64,000 bases of DNA, from contig CAVWOV010000043.1 of NCBI GenBank assembly GCA_963756715.1, forward strand, positions 289,549-353,548. Direction: 5' to 3'. The notes under the pieces are model-generated. The model was not told where the DNA came from and made no database searches. It saw only the letters and a program-made list of their open reading frames with translations. This DNA comes from VAZQ01 sp963756715. Lineage in GTDB: Bacteria; Pseudomonadota; Alphaproteobacteria; Rhizobiales; Xanthobacteraceae. Shown here one piece after another: positions 50,998 to 60,248 of the stretch. A program made the position numbers and the translations under genes. How positions within the stretch are numbered: the first letter of the stretch is position 1; the number at the start of each line of letters is the position of its first letter.

Positions 50998-52011
50998 ATG
51001 CAGACCATCGCGAAATTTGCCGTCGCGGCGCTCGCGGGTGTCGCACTTGGTGCAACCCCGGCTTCGGCGCAGAAGATTACGTTCACGCTCAACTGGGTCG
51101 CGGGCGGCGATCACGCGCCTTACTTCTATGCGCAGAAGATGGGTCTCTATAAGCAGGCCGGCCTCGATGTTAATTTCGAGACCGGGCGCGGTTCGGCGAT
51201 GTCGGCGCAGAAGGTCGGCGCCGGACAGTCGCAGATGGGCCTCTCCGACATGGCGGGTGTGCTGCTGTTCCGCGGCAAGGGCGCCGACAATGTCGGGCTC
51301 ATGAACGTTTATGCCAATTCGCCGCAGGGCCTGTATTGGCTTAAGAGCTCGGGCATAAAGAGCGTGAAAGATCTCGTCGGCAAGAAGATCGGCAACCCGG
51401 CGGGCGACGGTGCCCGCACGATGTGGCCGGCGCTGGCGAAGAAGGCCGGAATCGACCCGAACTCCGTGACCTGGGTCAACATCGACGCCAACGCCAAGCT
51501 CAGTGCGCTCAAGGCCAAGACCATCGATGCGACCACGTCGTTCTTCAACCTGCACCACGTGTTTGCGCGTGAACTCGGCGACGACATGGGCTTCCTGGCT
51601 TGGAAGGATGCGGGCGTGAACCCGTACGGCAATTCGATCATCGCCAACGGCGCCTGGCTCAAGGCCAACCGCGACAAGGCCGACAAGTTCATCAAGATCA
51701 CCCAGAAGGCGTTCGCCGATTGCGTCAAAAAGCCGGAGCCCTGCATCCAGGCGCTGGTCGATGCCAACGGAGCCCTGCTGTTCAAGAACGAGCTGCTGAA
51801 CTGGCATCTCGTCACTATCCTGATGAGCGACGATACCTCGCGCAACGTCGCGCTCGGCTGGCAGGACGACAAGCGCATGGCGGACGACTACAAGCTGGTC
51901 AACGAGTATCTCAAGATGGAAAAGCCGTACGACGTGAAGACGGCCTACACCAACGAGTTCCTCGACAAGAACGTCAAGATGCCGCCGATCAATCCGCCGA
52001 AGCTGTATTGA
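50998..52011 (+). CDS. NMT1/THI5-like ABC substrate-binding protein
   Basis: 337-residue periplasmic binding protein starting at ATG 50998 (TTGGAG upstream). The signal peptide is MQTIAKFAVAALAGVALGATP, cleaved near ASA-QK. The mature start KITFTLNWVAGGDHAPYFYAQK is the NMT1/THI5 signature, then GSAMSAQKVGAGQSQMGLSD and PAGDGARTMWPALAKKAG. This branch binds pyrimidines, riboflavin precursors and sulfonates. It is divergent from the DapA-like gene and the NitT/TauT ATPase and permease, and is probably their binding protein. Confidence 0.88.
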   Translation: MQTIAKFAVAALAGVALGATPASAQKITFTLNWVAGGDHAPYFYAQKMGLYKQAGLDVNFETGRGSAMSAQKVGAGQSQMGLSDMAGVLLFRGKGADNVGLMNVYANSPQGLYWLKSSGIKSVKDLVGKKIGNPAGDGARTMWPALAKKAGIDPNSVTWVNIDANAKLSALKAKTIDATTSFFNLHHVFARELGDDMGFLAWKDAGVNPYGNSIIANGAWLKANRDKADKFIKITQKAFADCVKKPEPCIQALVDANGALLFKNELLNWHLVTILMSDDTSRNVALGWQDDKRMADDYKLVNEYLKMEKPYDVKTAYTNEFLDKNVKMPPINPPKLY

Positions 52012-52062
52012 TCGCCGCGTTGCGCCGACGCAGTTGCCCATGAGGCGCTGAAAGTCTTTCTG

Positions 52063-52174
52063 GTCATTCCGGGGCCGTCCGCAGGACGGAACCCGAAATC
52101 CAGCTTTGCCCCAATCAATCGCAGATTAATCCAAGTTGGATTCCGGATCGCCGCTGTGCGGCGTCCGGAATGAC
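52063..52174. repeat. GTCATTCCGG...CCGGAATGAC intergenic repeat
   Basis: The ends GTCATTCCGG and CCGGAATGAC are exact inverted repeats, enclosing two smaller hairpins (GCCGTCCGCAGGACGGAAC and CGCCGCTGTGCGGCG) around an AT-richer centre. It fills most of the gap between the convergent binding-protein and acetyltransferase genes and may also terminate transcription. Confidence 0.75.
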
Positions 52175-52197
52175 GAGAGAGTAGTGCACGAAGACCT

Positions 52198-53073
52198 TCA
52201 ACCAAACTCCGGACCGACCACCGCATATGTCCGGGTGGGATCATCAAAGCCAGTGGCACGACGATAGACCATGCGGGTGAGCGGCCGCTGTGTGGTGAAA
52301 CCACGCTCCTCGAGCCACGAGCGAATACCGGGATGCGCGTCCGCCAAGTCGACATAGAGCGGTCCCGCGACGCCCTCGATGGCGCGGGCCAGCAATGCGC
52401 TCGCAACCGCATCATCGTCGGCAACGAGCGGGCCGAGTTGCGCGCAGGTGCGGCCGTCGCGCCCCAACAGAAAGCCGGTGAGGTTGCCGTCGCGCTTGGC
52501 GCATAGCTCGGCCGCGGGCAGCCTTCCGCGCAAGCGTGCCAGCAGTGCGCCGCGGTCGGCGCCGAACGCCGCCGCGTCGTAGTCGCGAAGCTGCGGCCAG
52601 ACAGCGTCGTCGATCGGCTCGATGGTGATGTCACCTGTGTGGGTGGCCGGCAACGGCGACGGCCCACGCTCGCGTAAGGTGAAACGGTGAAAGCTCCATG
52701 TGTCCTCGAAGCCAAGGTTCCGGTAGACCTGCCGGCCGTCGGGGGTTGCGTCGAGCACCGGGACACGCCCGGCTTTCACCAGATCGTCGATGCAGCGGCG
52801 CATCAGCCGGCTCGCCAGTCCGCGGCGGCGGAATTCCTGCGTCACCAGCACCATGCTGATCCAGGCGAAGCGGTCGTGGGGTAGTGTGGCGGCGGTCGCG
52901 ACCACCCGGCCGGCACCGGTGCGAACCGCATAGACCGTGCCGAGATCGAGAAAGATCTGCCAGTCGGCCGCAATCTGGTTCCAGCCGGCTTCGCGCACAA
53001 GCGCTTCGGCGTCGCCGAGTTCCTCGACGCGCAGCCTGGTTTCAGCATCGAGTGCGGGGTCAGAAGTTGCCAT
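52198..53073 (-). CDS. GNAT-family acetyltransferase
   Basis: 291-residue protein with two GNAT-like halves. The first carries the acetyl-CoA loop in FAWISMVLVTQEFRRRGLASRLMRR (about residues 69-93; R-R-G-L-A pattern), then YRNLGFEDTWSFHRF. The second half is degenerate (GPLYVDLADAHPGIRSWLEERGF). The ATG at 53073 overlaps the end of the upstream epimerase gene by 14 bases, implying coupled translation. The substrate is unknown; no clear functional link to the epimerase beyond position. Confidence 0.84.
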   Translation of the reverse strand: MATSDPALDAETRLRVEELGDAEALVREAGWNQIAADWQIFLDLGTVYAVRTGAGRVVATAATLPHDRFAWISMVLVTQEFRRRGLASRLMRRCIDDLVKAGRVPVLDATPDGRQVYRNLGFEDTWSFHRFTLRERGPSPLPATHTGDITIEPIDDAVWPQLRDYDAAAFGADRGALLARLRGRLPAAELCAKRDGNLTGFLLGRDGRTCAQLGPLVADDDAVASALLARAIEGVAGPLYVDLADAHPGIRSWLEERGFTTQRPLTRMVYRRATGFDDPTRTYAVVGPEFG

Positions 53074-54101
53074 CGCGTGTATCGTAGTGGGTGTCCTTGC
53101 CATGGCTCGGCAGGCCGCGTGCTACCCAGTCTGCCGTCCAATCGACGAGCCGCGCTAGTGGTACGCTTGGGTAGCCGAACAGCCGCATCGCCGCAGCGGT
53201 GTTGACGAGCCACGCCTCGCGCGCCTCGACCCCGGTGAAGACCGGCGCCTTGCCAAATCGCCGGCCGAAGGTCTCCGCCAGCCAGCGGATGCTGACGGTT
53301 TCGGGTCCACTGACATTGAGCGGGCTTGTCGGCGCCGTGCAGTGGCCGAGCGCACGCAATACCATGGTGTTTGCATCGCCTTGCCAGATGACGTTGGCAT
53401 GGCCGGTCGCCAGATTGATCGTCTGTCCGGTCCGCACGCGCGTCGCTACATCGTGCAGGACGCCGTAGCGCATGTCGATTGCATAGTTGAGGCGGATGAG
53501 GCGACCGGGTGTGCCGTGCGCGCGCGAGAAATACTGGAACATCGCCTCGCGGGCGACGCAGGAATTGGCGTAGGCGCCGGGCGGCGGGGTGGCCGGCGTT
53601 TCCTCTGTTGCGCCGCCGTGATCGACATTGACATACGGATAAACGCATCCGGTCGAATAGGCGACGATGCGGGAGCCGGCGAACGCCTCCGCGACTAGCG
53701 CGGGCACATGCGCGTTCATCGCCCAGGTCAGGTCTTCGCGGTCCGACGCGCCGAACTTGCGGCCCGCCATGAAGACCACATTGGGAACCTTGGGCAGTGC
53801 GTCGATCTGCGCGCGGTCGAGCAGATCGGCCGCGATGCACTCGATGCCGGACGCGACAAGCTCCTCCCGCAATCCGCTTTCGCTGAAGCGGGCCACGCCG
53901 ATCACGCGCTTGCCGGGTGCGGCGCGCTTGGCAAGTCGCGCCAGGGTCGGGCCGATCTTGCCGCCGACGCCCAGCATGATGAGATCGCCTGGAACCGCTC
54001 CAAACTCGGCTGTCAACGCCGGAGAGCGGCGTCGTCATCACCTCTTCAAGGTGGCTGACGTCACGAATGCGATCCGGCAGCGCGGCGATGGTTTCGGGCA
54101 T
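53060..54101 (-). CDS. NAD-dependent epimerase/dehydratase, frameshifted near the N-terminus
   Basis: Extended short-chain dehydrogenase-type epimerase. The start MPETIAALPDRIRDVSHLEE (ATG 54101) is in one frame. A break near 54026, fixed by dropping one base, joins MTTPSPALTAEFGAVPGDL and the Rossmann motif LIMLGVGGKIGPTLARLAKR. Further motifs are VVFMAGRKFG, an S-Y pair (IVAYSTGCVYPYVN) in place of classical YxxxK spacing, and GAYANSCVAREAMFQYF. The rejoined length is about 346 residues. The reaction probably involves a nucleotide-sugar or related substrate. The GNAT gene follows with overlap. Confidence 0.8.
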
Positions 54102-54380
54102 CCGTGGGGTCTCAGCCGTAGCCTGCATTGTAGTTGCCGCAAGCCTGCGCCAGCAAGAGGCCAACGCGCGCAGAGCGTGCTTGATGGCGAGCCCTACCTA
54201 CCTGCTGTTGTTGGGACGGAGCGTGGGCGAGGCCCGAAGTCAGTATGCAGCCGCAAGACAAGGCCGTTGCGCGATCATACCTCGACCTGTACCGAGTTGT
54301 TGGGCTTAATGGGGCAGCAGGGATCAGCCCTGTGCGAAAAACGATGTGGGGTGCGAAGCTCCGCCGCGGAGGAGAAGCCG

Positions 54381-55553
54381 TTGACGAAGGTGCTCGAAGG
54401 CGTTCGGGTGATCGAGCTCAGCACGATCATCACCGCGCCGCTCGCCGGCATGATGCTCTCTGACCTCGGCGCTGACGTGCTCAAGGTCGAGCCGCCGGGC
54501 GGCGATCCGTTCCGCTATTTCCGCGGCGAGTCCTATAGCCCGAACTTCATTGCGTTCAACCGCGGCAAGAAGAGCATGATGCTCGACTTGCGCACGGACG
54601 CCGGACGCGAGGTCCTGCTCAAGCTCGTCGCGCGTGCCGACATCGTGCTGGAGAACTACCGTGCCGGGGTCATGGAGCGGCTGGGCGTCGGATGGGACGT
54701 GCTGCACGCTGCCAACCCGCGGCTGATCCACTGCTCGATTACGGGTTTCGGCACCTCCGGGCCGTACAGCGCGCGGCCGTCCTACGATAACGTGGCGCTG
54801 GCACTGAGCGGCATGGCGAGCCTGCTGCTCGATCCGGACTCGCCGCAGGTCTGCGGCCCTACCATCACCGACAATGCCAGCGGGATGTATGCCAGCTACG
54901 GCATTCTGGGCGCGCTGTACGAGCGCGAACGCACCGGCCGCGGCCGGCGGGTAGAGGTCAATATGCTGGAGGCCGCGATCGCCTTTATCCCCGATCCGTT
55001 TGCGTCGTTTACGCGGATGGGCGTCGACAACAAGCCGCTGACGCGCGTTGCCAACTCCCACTCGTTCGCCTGGCGTTGCAGCGACGGCAGGATGCTCGCC
55101 GTTCAACTCTCGTCGCTGCCGAAGTTCTGGCAGGGCTGCTGCACGGCGTTCGAGCGGCCCAAATTGATCAACGACGAGCGGTTCGCCACGCGCGATCTGC
55201 GCATCAAGAACTATGTCGAGTTGACACGGCTGCTGGGCGAAAGCATCGCGACGAAGCCGCGGGCGCACTGGATGGCCGCGCTCGAAGCCAACGACGTGCC
55301 GTTTGCGCCGGTGCACACCATCGCGGACGTGTTCGACGATCCGCAGGTGCAGCATATGCAGACCTTCTACAAGCAGCATCATCCGGTCGAGGGCGAAATT
55401 ACCGGCATTCACCGGCCGGTTCTAATCGACGGCGCCCGCGAGGCTGCCGCGCTACCGCCGCCGGGGCTTGGCGAACATACCGATGAGGTTCTGGCGGAGC
55501 TTGGTTACGATCAGGACGAGATCGCCAAGCTGCGCTCGGCCTCCATCGTCTGA
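54381..55553 (+). CDS. Class III CoA-transferase (CaiB/BaiF family)
   Basis: 390-residue CoA-transferase. It starts at a TTG at 54381 with an excellent GGAGGAG site (TKVLEGVRVIELSTIITAPLAGMMLSDLGADVLKVEPPGGDPFR is the diagnostic N-terminus). Catalytic aspartate context: PSYDNVALALSGMASLL. It also has TDNASGMYASYGILGALYERERTG. The class forms acyl-CoA esters by CoA exchange, often opening aromatic or carnitine-like pathways. It heads a seven-gene rightward catabolic run to 62370. The open frame extends to 53667 as a shadow over the epimerase. Confidence 0.88.
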   Translation: MTKVLEGVRVIELSTIITAPLAGMMLSDLGADVLKVEPPGGDPFRYFRGESYSPNFIAFNRGKKSMMLDLRTDAGREVLLKLVARADIVLENYRAGVMERLGVGWDVLHAANPRLIHCSITGFGTSGPYSARPSYDNVALALSGMASLLLDPDSPQVCGPTITDNASGMYASYGILGALYERERTGRGRRVEVNMLEAAIAFIPDPFASFTRMGVDNKPLTRVANSHSFAWRCSDGRMLAVQLSSLPKFWQGCCTAFERPKLINDERFATRDLRIKNYVELTRLLGESIATKPRAHWMAALEANDVPFAPVHTIADVFDDPQVQHMQTFYKQHHPVEGEITGIHRPVLIDGAREAAALPPPGLGEHTDEVLAELGYDQDEIAKLRSASIV

Positions 55554-55597
55554 CGACCCTCATCCCTAAAGTTTGGAACCGAGAGCAAAAGCAAGAC

Positions 55598-56764
55598 ATG
55601 AAAACCAGTACCAACCGCATCCTGACCACGCATGTCGGAAGCTTGATCAGGCCGCAGGCGTTGCAGGACATCATGCGCGCCAAGCAGGGCGGCCAGCCCT
55701 TCGATCAGGCGGGCTACGATAAGTGCCTCAAGGACTCAGTCGCCGAAGTAGTGCGGCACCAGGCCGAGATCGGCGTCGATGTCGTGAGCGACGGCGAGTT
55801 TGGCAAGGCGATCAGCTGGAACCAGTATGTGGTCGAGCGGCTGTCGGGTTTCGAACTGCGCCCGATCCCGGCCGACCACCGGCCGGGCCCCCCGGGCAAC
55901 GACCGCACCCGCTTCAAGGAATTCTATGCCGAACTTGACGTGCGCGAGCCGCGGGCCAATCCGGACCTGGTCGCCTGTGTCGGGCCGGTGAAATACGTCG
56001 GCCAGGACATCGTCAAACGCGACATCGAGAACTTCAAGGCGGCGCTGCAAGGCGCCAAGGTCGAAGAGGCATTCATGCCGGTGGTAGCGCCGTCAAGCGT
56101 GCTGCCAGACCGCAAGGAGGAGTACTACAAGACCGAGGAGGAGTGGCTCACCGCCATCACCGACGCGATGCGCGTCGAGTACAAGATGATTGTCGATGCC
56201 GGATTCATCCTGCAGATCGACGATGCGCGCTTCGCCACCGCCTATGACCGCATGGTGCCGCCCGGCACCTTCCAGGACTACCGGCGCTGGCTGGAGAAGT
56301 TCGTCGAGTCGCTCAACCACGCGCTCGAAGGCATCCCGGAAGATCGCGTGCGCTATCATGTCTGCTGGGGAAGCTGGCCCGGACCGCATTGCAGCGACGT
56401 GCCGCTGCGCGATGTAGTCGACCTCATTCTCAAGGTGAAGGCCGGCGCCTATGTGATCGAGTCGGCCAACCCGCGGCACGAGCACGAGTGGCAGGTGTGG
56501 AAGGACGTCAAGCTGCCGCCTGGGCGTGTGCTGATCCCCGGCGTCATCAGCCACGCCACCAACGTGGTCGAACATCCGGAGTTGATCGCCGAGCGCACGG
56601 TGCGCTTCGCCAACTTGCTCGGGCGCGAAAACGTCATGATCGGTACCGACTGCGGCTTTGCCCAGGGCACGTTCTATCGCCGGGTGCATCCAAGCGTCAT
56701 GTGGGCGAAGTTCGAGGCGCTGGTCGAGGGCGCCCGGCTCGCCTCCAAACAGCTTTGGAAATAG
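55598..56764 (+). CDS. MetE C-terminal-like (cobalamin-independent methionine synthase II family) protein
   Basis: 388-residue single-domain relative of the MetE catalytic domain: ILTTHVGSLIRPQAL at the start, EIGVDVVSDGEFGK, a Zn-binding candidate in RYHVCWGSWPGPHCSD, and GTDCGFAQGTFYRRVHPSVMWAK at the end. These standalone proteins lie in catabolic clusters; some are proposed demethylases or alkyl transferases, but the reaction of this one is unknown. It follows the CoA-transferase by 44 bases and precedes an amidohydrolase, so a methyl- or alkyl-transfer step in the same pathway is possible. Confidence 0.82.
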   Translation: MKTSTNRILTTHVGSLIRPQALQDIMRAKQGGQPFDQAGYDKCLKDSVAEVVRHQAEIGVDVVSDGEFGKAISWNQYVVERLSGFELRPIPADHRPGPPGNDRTRFKEFYAELDVREPRANPDLVACVGPVKYVGQDIVKRDIENFKAALQGAKVEEAFMPVVAPSSVLPDRKEEYYKTEEEWLTAITDAMRVEYKMIVDAGFILQIDDARFATAYDRMVPPGTFQDYRRWLEKFVESLNHALEGIPEDRVRYHVCWGSWPGPHCSDVPLRDVVDLILKVKAGAYVIESANPRHEHEWQVWKDVKLPPGRVLIPGVISHATNVVEHPELIAERTVRFANLLGRENVMIGTDCGFAQGTFYRRVHPSVMWAKFEALVEGARLASKQLWK

Positions 56765-56931
56765 TAATTTGATCGCGTCACCGATATGCCCCGGCACCCG
56801 GACCCCGCTTTCGGCGGGCCCGAGTGTAGGTTCTAGCGGACATCCACGCCTTGGTGTCCCCCGATAAGTACAACTTGGATGGCTTGGCAGCCCGGACCCG
56901 ACTGGCGACCGGAGACGAACAGGGGAATGGC

Positions 56932-57942
56932 ATGCGGCATATCGACTCGTTCTGTCACTTCTTTCCGCATGCGTTGTTCGAGAGGATGTCGGAGACCAGC
57001 GGCGGCACGCGCGACATCGGCAAGCGCATGCAGGGCGTCCGAACGATTTGGGACATCGACGCACGTCTGCGCATGATGGACGAGTTCAAGGACTACACCC
57101 AGGTCCTTTCGCTCGGCCTGCCGCCGATCGAGGGTATGGTCGGACCGGACAAGGCTCCGGACTTCGCGCGGGCCGCCAATGATGGACTAGCCGAGCTTTG
57201 CGCCAAGTATCCCGACCGCTTCGCCGGCTGGGTCGGCGGGCTGCCGATGAACGATCCGGACGCGGCCGTGAAGGAGGCAGAACGCATCTTGATCCATGGC
57301 AAGGCCAACGGCCTGCAGATTCACACCAACGTCAACGGCCATTGTCTCGACGAGCCGCAGTTCTTTCCGATCTTCGAGGTCGCGGCGAAGTCGGGGAAGC
57401 CCGTGCTGCTACACCCGGCTCGCAGCGCGAGCTTTCCGGATTTCGCCGCCGAGACCAAATCGAAATACGAGATTTGGGCGATCCTCGGCTGGCCCTATGA
57501 GACCAGCGCCACCATGGCGCGCCTAATCTTTTCCGGGCTGACCACGCGGCTGCCGAACCTGAAGTTCCTCATCCATCACCTCGGGGCGATGATCCCGTTC
57601 TTTGACGCGCGTCTCGACACCGGCTGGGCGACGCTCGGCAGCCGCACCTCGGACGAGGACTACAGCGGCGTGCTGAAGACGCTGGGCAAGCCGCTGATGG
57701 ATTGCTTCCGGGATTTTTACGCCGACACGGCACTGTGCGGCGGCCGAATCGGAACAGTCTGCGGGCTGGAATTCTACGGCGCTGATCACGTGCTCTTCGC
57801 CTCAGATGCGCCGTTTGGCAGCGAAGGGGGAGCGAGCTACATCCGTGAGACCACAAAGGTTATAGCGTCGCTTGATATCCCGCAGTCCGATAAGGAGAAG
57901 ATCTGCTATCGAAATGCAGAGACGCTGTTCAGGCTGTCTTAG
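56932..57942 (+). CDS. ACMSD/gamma-resorcylate-decarboxylase-type amidohydrolase
   Basis: 336-residue TIM-barrel member of the amidohydrolase_2 family. It starts at ATG 56932 (AGGGGAAT upstream; the frame opens at 56851 without a ribosome site). Metal-ligand region: HIDSFCHFFPHALFERM, where the usual first HxH histidine is phenylalanine, as in part of the family. Later elements are GKPVLLHPARSASF, FLIHHLGAMIPFFDAR and HVLFASDAPFGSEGG with the conserved aspartate. Members decarboxylate or hydrolyse aromatic acids non-oxidatively. It fits the LigB dioxygenase and LLM oxidoreductase downstream. Confidence 0.86.
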   Translation: MRHIDSFCHFFPHALFERMSETSGGTRDIGKRMQGVRTIWDIDARLRMMDEFKDYTQVLSLGLPPIEGMVGPDKAPDFARAANDGLAELCAKYPDRFAGWVGGLPMNDPDAAVKEAERILIHGKANGLQIHTNVNGHCLDEPQFFPIFEVAAKSGKPVLLHPARSASFPDFAAETKSKYEIWAILGWPYETSATMARLIFSGLTTRLPNLKFLIHHLGAMIPFFDARLDTGWATLGSRTSDEDYSGVLKTLGKPLMDCFRDFYADTALCGGRIGTVCGLEFYGADHVLFASDAPFGSEGGASYIRETTKVIASLDIPQSDKEKICYRNAETLFRLS

Positions 57943-58159
57943 GCGCGCTGCTTGCTGCTTTGGCGGGATCGGATAAGCTGACGGTCTGACAAGGCTTACG
58001 CGGCAAGGACCTCGATTTTTTCATGTCGAAGGGCTGGGTGAAAAGCAAGATCAAGATGATCGGCTTGATCGATGCGTTGCCTGCGCAGCCGGTGGTCGCA
58101 TCGATCGGTCCTATCAACGGAAGACACAGCAACGGGTTTGTCGCGGAAAGTACCTCCAC

Positions 58160-58921
58160 ATGATTGCGGTTGCGGGTGCCGAACTTGATGTGCTGGAGCG
58201 CGGGCAGGGCACTCCAATTCTCTATCTGCACGGCGGCGCCGGCGTTGCGCTCGATGTGCCGTTCATCGAGCGGATGGCAAAGGTGCGGCGCGTTATTGCG
58301 CCGTCACATCCGGGCTTCGGCAAATCGGCACTGCCGGATTGGATCGACAGCATCGACGACATCGCCCACATCTATCTTGAGTTGATGGATCGCCTGGGTC
58401 TGGCACGGGTCGACCTTGTCGGATTTTCGGTCGGCGGCTGGATCGCCGCGGAAATCGCCACGAAGGTGCCGGAGCGGCTGGTCCGGCTGGCGCTCATCGG
58501 TCCGGTCGGGGTCAAGACCGGCAGCCCGGACAAGCTCGACATCCCGGATGTCTTCGCGATGCCGCTTGATAAGCTCGACCGGCTGCGGTTCCACGATCCA
58601 CGGAAAAACCCGGTCCACCTCGGTTCGATGTCTGAGGAGGAACTCAACATCGTTGCCCGCAACAGCGAAACGCTGGCGCTTCTGACCTGGGAGCCGTACA
58701 TGCACAATCCCAAGCTCAAGCACCGGCTGCATCGCGTGAACGTGCCGACGATGCTCCTGCGCGGCGCGGACGACGGCATCGTGTCGGCGGAGTATCTCGA
58801 GCGCTACGCGGCTCTCATCCCAAAGGCCAAGGTCGAGACCATCGCGGAGGCAGGCCACCTGCCGCATGTCGAGCAGCTTGAGGCGACCGCCACCAAGGTT
58901 CTGAATTTCCTGCAATACTGA
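58160..58921 (+). CDS. Alpha/beta hydrolase (meta-cleavage hydrolase type)
   Basis: 253-residue cytoplasmic hydrolase: LYLHGGAGVALDVPF (oxyanion region), nucleophile elbow GFSVGGWIAAEIA (serine about residue 92), LLRGADDGIVSAEY (aspartate) and AEAGHLPHVEQ (histidine), a complete triad. The layout resembles C-C hydrolases that split ring-cleavage products, which fits the extradiol dioxygenase two genes downstream. It is unlike the hydrolases at 10671 and 16290, which share their own subfamily. Confidence 0.86.
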   Translation: MIAVAGAELDVLERGQGTPILYLHGGAGVALDVPFIERMAKVRRVIAPSHPGFGKSALPDWIDSIDDIAHIYLELMDRLGLARVDLVGFSVGGWIAAEIATKVPERLVRLALIGPVGVKTGSPDKLDIPDVFAMPLDKLDRLRFHDPRKNPVHLGSMSEEELNIVARNSETLALLTWEPYMHNPKLKHRLHRVNVPTMLLRGADDGIVSAEYLERYAALIPKAKVETIAEAGHLPHVEQLEATATKVLNFLQY

Positions 58922-58957
58922 TGACAAGATGACCGCGCGGCCCGGAGCAACCTCATC

Positions 58958-60149
58958 ATGAAAGCCTGGCACTTCAGCGAAAACGCCTATCCGTATCTCC
59001 CGCCGGCCGACGAATACGAATTCGATCCGCGTCTCGCTACCCAATCGCATCTACGATCCGGTCAAGGGCGCCGCGCTCTACGACCGCTATATCGAGGAAT
59101 GGCTGGTGGCCGAGGATGAGGGCGTGGAAATCATGCTCAACGAGCATCATCAGACCGCGACCTGCGTCGATCCCGCGGCGCCATTGGTGCTGGCGGCGCT
59201 GGCGCGACTGACCCGCAAGGCGCGGCTTCTCATTCTCGGCAACCCGGTCGCCAACCGCCGCCAGCCGGTGCGCATCGCCGAGGAGATGGCGATGGTCGAC
59301 ATTCTCTCCAAGGGCCGGCTCGAATGCGGTTTCGTGCGCGGCGTGCCGTACGAGGTGCTGCCGGCGAACAGCAATCCGGTGCGCATGAACGAGCGGCAAT
59401 GGGAGGCGATGGACCTGATCGTCAAGGCCTGGACCACGCACGACGGGCCGGTGAGTCACGAGGGCCGCTTCTTCCATCACCGCAACATCAACATCTGGCC
59501 GCGCCCGTATCAACAGCCGCATCCGCCGATCTGGGTATCGACCACGACGCCGGGCGGCGCCGCGCGGGTGGGATCGCGGGGCTATACGCAGGCGACGTTC
59601 CTCACCGGGTTCAAGGGGACACCGGCGGTGTTCGACGCCTATCGCAAAGGCTGGCGCGAGGCTGGACGCGGGAGCGATGTGCCGATCAGCCAGTTGGCCT
59701 ACGCGGCCCTCGTCTATACCGGTGAAAGCGAGGCCGAGGCGCGCGCCGGCGCCGAAAAGCTGCTGTGGTACATGACGGCGAACAAGGTGCCGCTGCATTA
59801 TTGCTATCCGCCCGGCTACGTGCCGACCGCCGTCCACGCGCAAGTTCTGCGCGGCGCGGCAATCGATCAACATGCTGCGAACCGGGCGAACGCGACGGTC
59901 GACAAGGCGATCGAGGCCGGCCTCATGTTTGCGGGCACGCCCGACCAGGTCTTCGAGCAGATCAAGAAGATGTACGCCCATGTCGGCGGCTTCGGCCACT
60001 TGCTGATCATGGGCCAGGCCGGCTTCCTCGAACACGACGAGACGGTGCGCGGGATCAAGGCCTTTGCCCGCGAGGTTTATCCCCGCCTCAAGGAGGCATT
60101 TCCCGACACCGCGATCTCCGGCACGTGCGAGGAGCGCGTGGTGGCTTGA
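58958..60149 (+). CDS. LLM-class flavin-dependent oxidoreductase, frameshifted near the N-terminus
   Basis: The start MKAWHFSENAYPYLPPADEYE (ATG 58958) breaks at 59021-59022; dropping one T of the TT joins SIRVSLPNRIYDPVKGAALYDRYIEEW. The rest follows in one frame: EIMLNEHHQTATCVDP, RLLILGNPVANRRQPVRIAEEMAMVDILSKGR, and PQPHPPIWVSTTTPGGAARV to 60149. The rejoined length is about 396 residues, normal for this LLM subfamily. It needs reduced flavin; a reductase is not evident in this operon. A probable hydroxylation or oxidative step before ring cleavage is inferred. Confidence 0.84.
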
Positions 60150-60248
60150 GCGGTTGGTGATCGGTTATGGCTTCCTAGCCGCCCGTGCGGCGGCTGCGCT
60201 TGGGCGAGCGGCCTCGATCGGGGCGCATATGAGACTGGGACAGAGATC

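Noticed and set aside
52842..54164. 440-residue minus-strand open frame
   Set aside because: Only its first ~27 residues (after the ATG at 54101) are the true epimerase start; the rest is an out-of-frame shadow after the one-base break near 54026.
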